The notes below the pieces were generated by a model that was given only the letters and a program-made list of their open reading frames with translations, was not told where the DNA came from and did not search any database. From Candidatus Shapirobacteria bacterium (GTDB taxonomy: Bacteria > Patescibacteriota > Microgenomatia > UBA12405), in the NCBI GenBank assembly GCA_009885205.1, contig VFLE01000125.1:1-16614 (forward strand): a stretch of DNA of 16,614 nucleotides, read 5' to 3'. Shown in pieces: positions 12,883-16,614 of the stretch; positions within the stretch are counted from its first letter, which is position 1, and each line of letters opens with the position of its first letter. The position numbers and the translations under genes were made by a program.

Positions 12883-13656
12883 TTAAATATCTAATAAATC
12901 AAATGGGTGTTTATTATCTTCATTGTTGATTAATTTCATTTCTTTTAAAAATCTAAGGTCATCTTTTGTTTTAATATAGAATTCTAATACGTATGAAAGT
13001 CCGTTGAAATTAATTAAATTAGAATTATCATCAGTTATATAAAATTCAATATATTTCAGTAGATTTTTATTAATTTCATTATTAAGATTTTTGTTATAAA
13101 GATTTTTAAAATTAACAATTTCACCAAATACATAATTTTCTAATAATATACAATATAGAGTTTCTCCCGCCTGTGTTGAATTCTCATATACTTCATTTTC
13201 TCCAATATTAGACTTTATATATAAATTTCGTAATCCGTTTGTAAAATCGCATACGTTAGGACTAATCAGAATATTACTCGTTGAAGAATATAAAGTATTA
13301 TTTAAAAATCCGCATATCTTACCTAAGTTTCTAAAATTAATAGTAAATGATGATGACCTTGAAAAAGTATATTTAAACGCTCCTAAATCATATATAATAG
13401 AAATACCTAACGCTGTAAGTAAAGTATTTATTTCATTTCTTAAACTTAGGATTGTATAATTTTTAGGTTGAATTGTGTATTCCGTTGAATTAACTAAAAT
13501 TGTATTTCCAACAGTTGTATTTATATTATAAAAACTCATTGGAATTTGTGTTGATATTATATTAAATTCTTCTACTTGAATATCAGCAGGAAGAAATAAT
13601 TTTAACTTCCCATCTGTTCCTATTGTTTGCTTTCCTGAATTAATTATTAATCGCAT
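12883..13656 (-). CDS. Penton-like minor capsid protein, single jelly-roll candidate, 257 aa
   Basis: This fits the vertex (penton) protein of polinton-like viruses. The N-terminal 100 residues show the usual order: a short strand (MRLIINSG), a GKLKLFLP strand, then a strand leading to STQIPMSFYNIN (35-46), the segment that most resembles polinton pentons, then a TEYTIQPKNYTILSLRNEI region with a helix, and FKYTFSRSSSFTINF as a strand pair, followed by LGKICGFLNNT. The C-terminal half is beta-rich and ends in a charged tail (NNEDNKHPFDLLDI). At 257 residues it is within the range for such proteins. It is in the capsid block with the major capsid protein and packaging ATPase. The ATG follows a 13-base T-tract (minus strand) and GTAATATT, not a TTTCT element. 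Confidence 0.7.
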   Translation of the reverse strand: MRLIINSGKQTIGTDGKLKLFLPADIQVEEFNIISTQIPMSFYNINTTVGNTILVNSTEYTIQPKNYTILSLRNEINTLLTALGISIIYDLGAFKYTFSRSSSFTINFRNLGKICGFLNNTLYSSTSNILISPNVCDFTNGLRNLYIKSNIGENEVYENSTQAGETLYCILLENYVFGEIVNFKNLYNKNLNNEINKNLLKYIEFYITDDNSNLINFNGLSYVLEFYIKTKDDLRFLKEMKLINNEDNKHPFDLLDI

Positions 13657-13690
13657 AATATTACAAAAAAAAAAAAATTGTGTAGAAATA

Positions 13691-14020
13691 TTATTTTTTT
13701 TGTTTTTTGTTAATCTTTCTTATTGCTCCTTCCAAGTCTTTTTTAGTTGGAACATTAGAAAATCTTTTAGTCATGCAACTTACTTTTACGAAGTCGTGCA
13801 TTAAATCTTCATCACTCCATTTATAAAACTTTTTCAAATATTTCTTCGCTTCAATAAATTCTTCTATTTTTTCACAACCTTGAAGTTTAGGTGGAACTTC
13901 TAATTTATAATCAAATAGTTTGACATCTGTATATCTGTATGGGTTTGGTTCAAAATATACATATTCAAAATATTCTTTTTTTATGTATTCTTTAAGTTCT
14001 CTAACTGGATGATCGGACAT
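13691..14020 (-). CDS. Hypothetical protein in the virion block, 109 aa
   Basis: I do not recognise this protein. It has an aromatic, acidic N-terminal segment (KKEYFEYVYFEPNPYRYTDV, residues 14-33), a proline-containing middle (LEVPPKLQGCEKI) and a helical, charged second half (EAKKYLKKFYKWSDEDLMHDF) that ends in a lysine-rich tail. Two Cys are present but no metal-binding pattern. No signal peptide or membrane span. Its position between the penton-like gene and the 187-residue charged protein suggests a virion or assembly role, without further proof. The ATG is preceded by TTTATTTTTTGTAATATATAT, similar to the sequence before the penton-like gene. Confidence 0.65.
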   Translation of the reverse strand: MSDHPVRELKEYIKKEYFEYVYFEPNPYRYTDVKLFDYKLEVPPKLQGCEKIEEFIEAKKYLKKFYKWSDEDLMHDFVKVSCMTKRFSNVPTKKDLEGAIRKINKKQKK

Positions 14021-14065
14021 ATATATATTACAAAAAATAAAAAAATATTTTAAAAAACAAATTTA

Positions 14066-14629
14066 TCATTTTATTAATTCATCATCACTACTACCCATTT
14101 TAGTTTGTCTTGGTCGAAGAGAATCTGGATCATTTCGCATTGATGACTTTGTATAATCATAAAATTCACTTGAAGGTTTTAAACCTAAATCTTCAAATCC
14201 TTTTTCTTTTGATAATTCTTTACTTATAAAAGGTCCTTTCATAACTCCTTTCTTCTGTGGTGATTTTAAATATTTTTCATATGCTTCTATTGTCTCTTCA
14301 CTTTCGCCTAAACCTTTTCTCAATTCTAATTGTCTTTTTAATGATTCTTCTTTTTTCTTTTCATTCTCTAATGATTTTGCTTCTTCCTTTGCTTTTTCTT
14401 TTAATGCATCATTCCTTTTATTTACTTCTTCTGTATAAGCGTTAAAATCTCTTACTAATCCTGTTTGTAATACTGGTTGAGACACTCCTAAACTCGGTGT
14501 TTGTTGTGGTTGAAGATATTTCGTAATTACTTTTACTTTTGGTTTTCTTACCACTTTACGCTTTGGTTTTGCTTTACTTTCACCAACTTTAATATTTATA
14601 TTAATTCCTTCTTTCTTCTTAACAGGCAT
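14066..14629 (-). CDS. Basic, coiled-coil protein, 187 aa; possible core or scaffold protein
   Basis: The N-terminal 40 residues are very basic (for example KAKPKRKVVRKPKVKVITK), resembling a DNA-binding tail. Residues about 40-60 form a Gln/Pro/Leu linker (YLQPQQTPSLGVSQPVLQTG). About 64-110 is a charged coiled coil (EEVNKRNDALKEKAKEEAKS onward). The C-terminal third is polar with a KSSMRNDPDSLRPRQ stretch. There is no enzymatic motif. Such proteins in double-jelly-roll viruses often bind the packaged DNA or act as scaffolds, but I do not recognise a specific family. It lies directly downstream of the packaging ATPase gene, 19 bases away, in the same direction. Its upstream sequence is T-tract plus TTATATATAT. 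Confidence 0.7.
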   Translation of the reverse strand: MPVKKKEGININIKVGESKAKPKRKVVRKPKVKVITKYLQPQQTPSLGVSQPVLQTGLVRDFNAYTEEVNKRNDALKEKAKEEAKSLENEKKKEESLKRQLELRKGLGESEETIEAYEKYLKSPQKKGVMKGPFISKELSKEKGFEDLGLKPSSEFYDYTKSSMRNDPDSLRPRQTKMGSSDDELIK

Positions 14630-14648
14630 ATATATATAATAAAAAAAA

Positions 14649-15383
14649 TTATTCTTCTTTTATTATTATTTCGTCAAATTTTTTAAACAGTCGTTGAGAA
14701 TCAATATTAATAAATAACCAACTGTGTTTTTTATCATAAACTAATCGCATTAATTCTGGAATAATATCTTTTTTCTGTTCCAACAGTTCTTCCATTACTT
14801 TTTCAAATTCACTTTTCGCTGTCTTGAATAGAACTACATTACTGAATAGTTTTCTTATATCTTTCTCTATACTTATAAAGGTTTGATTTAGAAAGAAAAT
14901 TGACACTCTATAATGCCTTCTATTAAAGACTAAATCTTTAAATAAATCTCTTACTTCTGGATTTTTTAACTTTGCTCCGAAATCATCAAAGATTATACAA
15001 TTATTATACTTTGGATCTTCTTCTTTACATCTTTCTATAACTTCGCTTAGTGTGTCATAATTTAAATCATCATACTTTTTATCCTCTGGTAATTCCTTAT
15101 CAAATATATTATCTTTCATTGAACCTCTACTATTCCTTGGTTGAAATAAGAATATGTTGTGAAATACCTTTTTAAAGACCTTATTTTTTCCACCTGCTTT
15201 AAAGAGTGAATATAATAAACTTGTTTTACCGCTTCCACTTCTACCACAAAATAGATTAACACTATGAGCGTTGAAAAACTTTGTTAATTCAAAATTATTT
15301 AAATGTTCTGCTAAACCCGAATCGCAATTCATTTCACAGTGTGGTAATTCTGGTTCTTTATTCTTGATTACTTCTAATCTCAT
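14649..15383 (-). CDS. A32-like genome packaging ATPase (FtsK/HerA superfamily), 244 aa
   Basis: This ATPase would pump viral DNA into preformed capsids. Walker A is GRSGSGKT at residues 47-54, at the end of a hydrophobic strand (HSVNLFC). Walker B is CIIFDDFGA at 129-137, with D133 and D134 as the metal and catalytic acidic pair. The sensor-like FLNQTF at 164-169 supplies a polar Asn/Gln after a strand (VSIFFLNQ), as in poxvirus A32, polinton and virophage ATPases. RRHYRVS just before may hold the arginine finger. The size fits the family (220-300 residues), and all key residues are intact. It belongs to the capsid block, close to the penton and major capsid genes. Its leader has GATATATTTATAGCATTAT before the ATG and no TTTCT core. 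Confidence 0.92.
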   Translation of the reverse strand: MRLEVIKNKEPELPHCEMNCDSGLAEHLNNFELTKFFNAHSVNLFCGRSGSGKTSLLYSLFKAGGKNKVFKKVFHNIFLFQPRNSRGSMKDNIFDKELPEDKKYDDLNYDTLSEVIERCKEEDPKYNNCIIFDDFGAKLKNPEVRDLFKDLVFNRRHYRVSIFFLNQTFISIEKDIRKLFSNVVLFKTAKSEFEKVMEELLEQKKDIIPELMRLVYDKKHSWLFINIDSQRLFKKFDEIIIKEE

Positions 15384-15419
15384 ATAATGCTATAAATATA
15401 TCTAATAAAAAAAAATCTT

Positions 15420-15890
15420 TTATCCCCATCTTATACTGTCCCAAGTAATTTTATTAACAATTGGTTGAACGGTTTTTACCTCAACTTTTTTAGGCGTTTC
15501 TTCTTCTACTTTTTTCTTTGGTTTCTTAACTATAATTACCTCTTCTTCTTCGCTTTCGCTTTCTTCAACAATAATTTGTTTTTTCTTTTTCTTTTTAGGT
15601 TCGTTTTCTTTTTCTTTTTCCTTCGCTTTTTCTCTTGCTTCTGTTATTGCTTCAAGTGTTTTTTCCGTCATCCTTTTCTTAATTAATTGATTTACTTTCT
15701 CTTCTTCTAAAAATTCTTTTCTTTGTTTTGCTTTTGTTTTTCTTGCTTCTGTTGCTTTCTTAATTGCTTCTAACTTCTTAGCACTTAAAGGTTTTTTTTC
15801 CTTCTTAATTTCAAGTTCATTTTCTTCTTCTCCTACTTCAACAATAATATCATCTGGTTGAGTTTCTATTTTTTCGGTCTCTTCGGTCAT
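15420..15890 (-). CDS. Lysine/glutamate-rich low-complexity protein, 156 aa
   Basis: The protein is dominated by Lys and Glu. An acidic start (MTEETEKIETQPDD) is followed by a helical region with KKATEARKTKAKQRK and a coiled-coil-like segment to about 100, then a run of Lys (98-104), an acidic patch (EESESEEEEV), and a second basic patch (KKPKKKVEEETPKK). It ends in a more ordinary motif, NKITWDSIRWG, which could be a short docking peptide. The Lys runs resemble nuclear-targeting signals. It has no catalytic motif and I do not recognise the family; a DNA-binding or disordered virion protein is plausible. It shares a 59-base bidirectional promoter region with the fibre gene, suggesting both are expressed together. 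Confidence 0.7.
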   Translation of the reverse strand: MTEETEKIETQPDDIIVEVGEEENELEIKKEKKPLSAKKLEAIKKATEARKTKAKQRKEFLEEEKVNQLIKKRMTEKTLEAITEAREKAKEKEKENEPKKKKKKQIIVEESESEEEEVIIVKKPKKKVEEETPKKVEVKTVQPIVNKITWDSIRWG

Positions 15891-15949
15891 CGTAATTTTG
15901 GTATATATATACGAAATAAAAAATTTTTTATTTATTTACTATTATTATA
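15891..15949. promoter_or_regulatory. Bidirectional promoter region with a 20-bp palindrome
   Basis: These 59 bases separate two divergent genes. At 15914-15933 lies a perfect palindrome: AAATAAAAAA followed by its complement. On the minus strand its right arm leads into TTTATTTCGTATATATATACC; on the plus strand into TTTATTTACTATTATTATA before the ATG at 15950. Each gene therefore sees a TTTATTT + TAT-rich element oriented toward it. Confidence 0.6.
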
Positions 15950-16614
15950 ATGTTTAACAATTTAAGGTCAGGAACTGGAACAATTGATACTATTGAAGTA
16001 AATTTGAACCCAAAAAGAAAATTTCTTTACGTAGATAACGATAATTTTATTACACCTTCTACAACTGCGGGTATAAGTCAATTGGGTTATACTGATGATA
16101 TTGAGATAAGTAATGAGGCGACCGATCCATCTATTGCTTTATATTCTTCAACTGGTTTGAATCCTAAAATTGATTTTATTAGATTTGGAAGAACTTTTGG
16201 AACTGATTCTACTAATGATTGGAGAATACAAAATAATAATAATTTAAGTATATCATCAGGTAAAAATTTAACTACAACAGAAAAAATAAAAATAACAGAT
16301 AATGACATTGAACTAAGTTCTGTTGATTTATTAATTCCTACAACTAAGAAAGCAAAAAGTGAAAAATACACAGGTCTAACAACTGCATCAAATTTTGATT
16401 TAGGTTTGACAGGTGATACTGCTATAATTAATTCATACAGAGATATAACGGTTTCTTCTGGTAAAAAAATAAATAGTGAAAAATACACAGGTCTAACAAC
16501 TTCATCAAATTTTGATTTAGGTTTGACTAGTGATACTGGAATAATTAATTCATACAGAGATATAACGGTTTCTTCTGGTAAAAAAATAAATAGTGAAAAA
16601 TACACAGGTCTGAC
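15950..16614 (+). CDS. Repeat-built fibre/attachment protein, N-terminal 221 codons, cut by the window edge
   Basis: The open frame starts at ATG 15950 and continues without a stop to the last base, so the gene is incomplete. The start reads MFNNLRSGTGTIDTIEVNLN. Residues 20-100 form a beta-rich, phage-tail-like head (DWRIQNNNNLSISSGKNL); then short Gly/Ser/Thr-rich strands follow. From about residue 137 two 39-residue repeats and part of a third begin (SEKYTGLTTASNFDLGLTGD opening), each with NSYRDITVSSGKKIN near its end. Such repeats suggest a beta-helix or trimeric fibre shaft used for host attachment. The receptor-binding end would be outside the window. Divergent from the charged protein gene at 15420. 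An antiparallel open frame of 172 codons lies over it and mirrors the repeats, but the plus-strand reading is preferred because of its promoter and protein-like composition. Confidence 0.75.
   Translation, partial: MFNNLRSGTGTIDTIEVNLNPKRKFLYVDNDNFITPSTTAGISQLGYTDDIEISNEATDPSIALYSSTGLNPKIDFIRFGRTFGTDSTNDWRIQNNNNLSISSGKNLTTTEKIKITDNDIELSSVDLLIPTTKKAKSEKYTGLTTASNFDLGLTGDTAIINSYRDITVSSGKKINSEKYTGLTTSSNFDLGLTSDTGIINSYRDITVSSGKKINSEKYTGL
16358..16614 (+). repeat. 117-bp in-frame tandem repeats inside the fibre gene
   Basis: Units begin at 16358, 16475 and 16592, exactly 117 bases (39 codons) apart. The two complete units differ at only five bases, four of them changing an amino acid. The third is cut after 23 bases. 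The number of units beyond the window edge is unknown. Confidence 0.9.

Noticed and set aside
13665..13677. 13-base A tract as a slippage site
   Set aside because: It lies between genes before the penton-like ATG, so it cannot cause frameshifting; it is more likely part of the promoter.
14257..14686. Two plus-strand frames (62 and 61 codons) with membrane-like Leu/Phe runs
   Set aside because: They are antisense shadows of the charged coiled-coil gene at 14066-14629; the apparent membrane spans come from reversed Lys/Glu codons.
15465..15686. Plus-strand frame of 73 codons rich in Phe
   Set aside because: It is the reverse of the lysine-rich gene: Lys codons AAA/AAG read as Phe/Leu on the other strand.
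16087..16605. 172-codon minus-strand frame opposite the fibre gene
   Set aside because: It mirrors the fibre repeats, has hydrophobic low-likelihood composition (repeated YFSLFIFLPEETVISLYEL) and no promoter element. The plus-strand frame is open from ATG 15950 through the edge and has a good upstream element.

Overview
This window reads as part of a small, very AT-rich eukaryotic DNA virus of the polinton-like type (PLV; double-jelly-roll viruses with protein-primed replication). The diagnostic set is a family B DNA polymerase of the protein-primed type, a double-jelly-roll-type major capsid protein, a penton-like minor capsid protein, an A32-like packaging ATPase and a repeat-built fibre. 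No Shine-Dalgarno-like sequence precedes any gene. Most start codons sit at the edge of TATATAT/TTATTAT stretches, which fits short-leader transcripts made in a eukaryotic cell. A prokaryotic double-jelly-roll virus is the main alternative and is less likely. I see no integrase, adenain-like protease, SF3 helicase or tRNA; such genes could lie beyond the right edge, where the fibre gene is cut.

I count 22 protein genes, 19 on the minus strand and 3 on the plus strand (positions 188, 4923 and 15950). Two of the 22 are very small genes of 35 and 50 codons, each with a promoter-like element. The left 187 bases hold degenerate AT-rich repeats that could belong to a terminal repeat.

From about 0.2 to 10.6 kb lie replication and nucleotide-metabolism genes. 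They are a C5-cytosine methyltransferase, the polymerase with a long N-terminal extension, ThyX, a DUF5754-like protein, an N6-adenine methyltransferase, a B12-dependent (class II) ribonucleotide reductase, a helix-turn-helix-like protein, a possible degenerate lipase, a P-loop NTPase and a PD-(D/E)XK nuclease. Together ThyX and the reductase would supply dNTPs, the polymerase would use them, and the methyltransferases would mark the product.

From 10.6 kb to the end lies the virion module: major capsid protein, a 150-residue beta-rich protein, a glycine-rich amphipathic protein resembling the adenovirus pVI class, the penton-like protein, two unknown proteins, the packaging ATPase, a lysine/glutamate-rich protein and the divergent fibre gene.

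Regulation appears to use at least three upstream sequence types. One has a TTTCT/TTTTCT core followed by TAT-rich sequence (metabolic genes, the major capsid gene and its 150-residue neighbour). One is a T-tract plus TAT-rich type without that core (most other virion genes). The third is an ACAAAAATAA + ATAATTATATTA element shared by the plus-strand genes at 188 and 4923.
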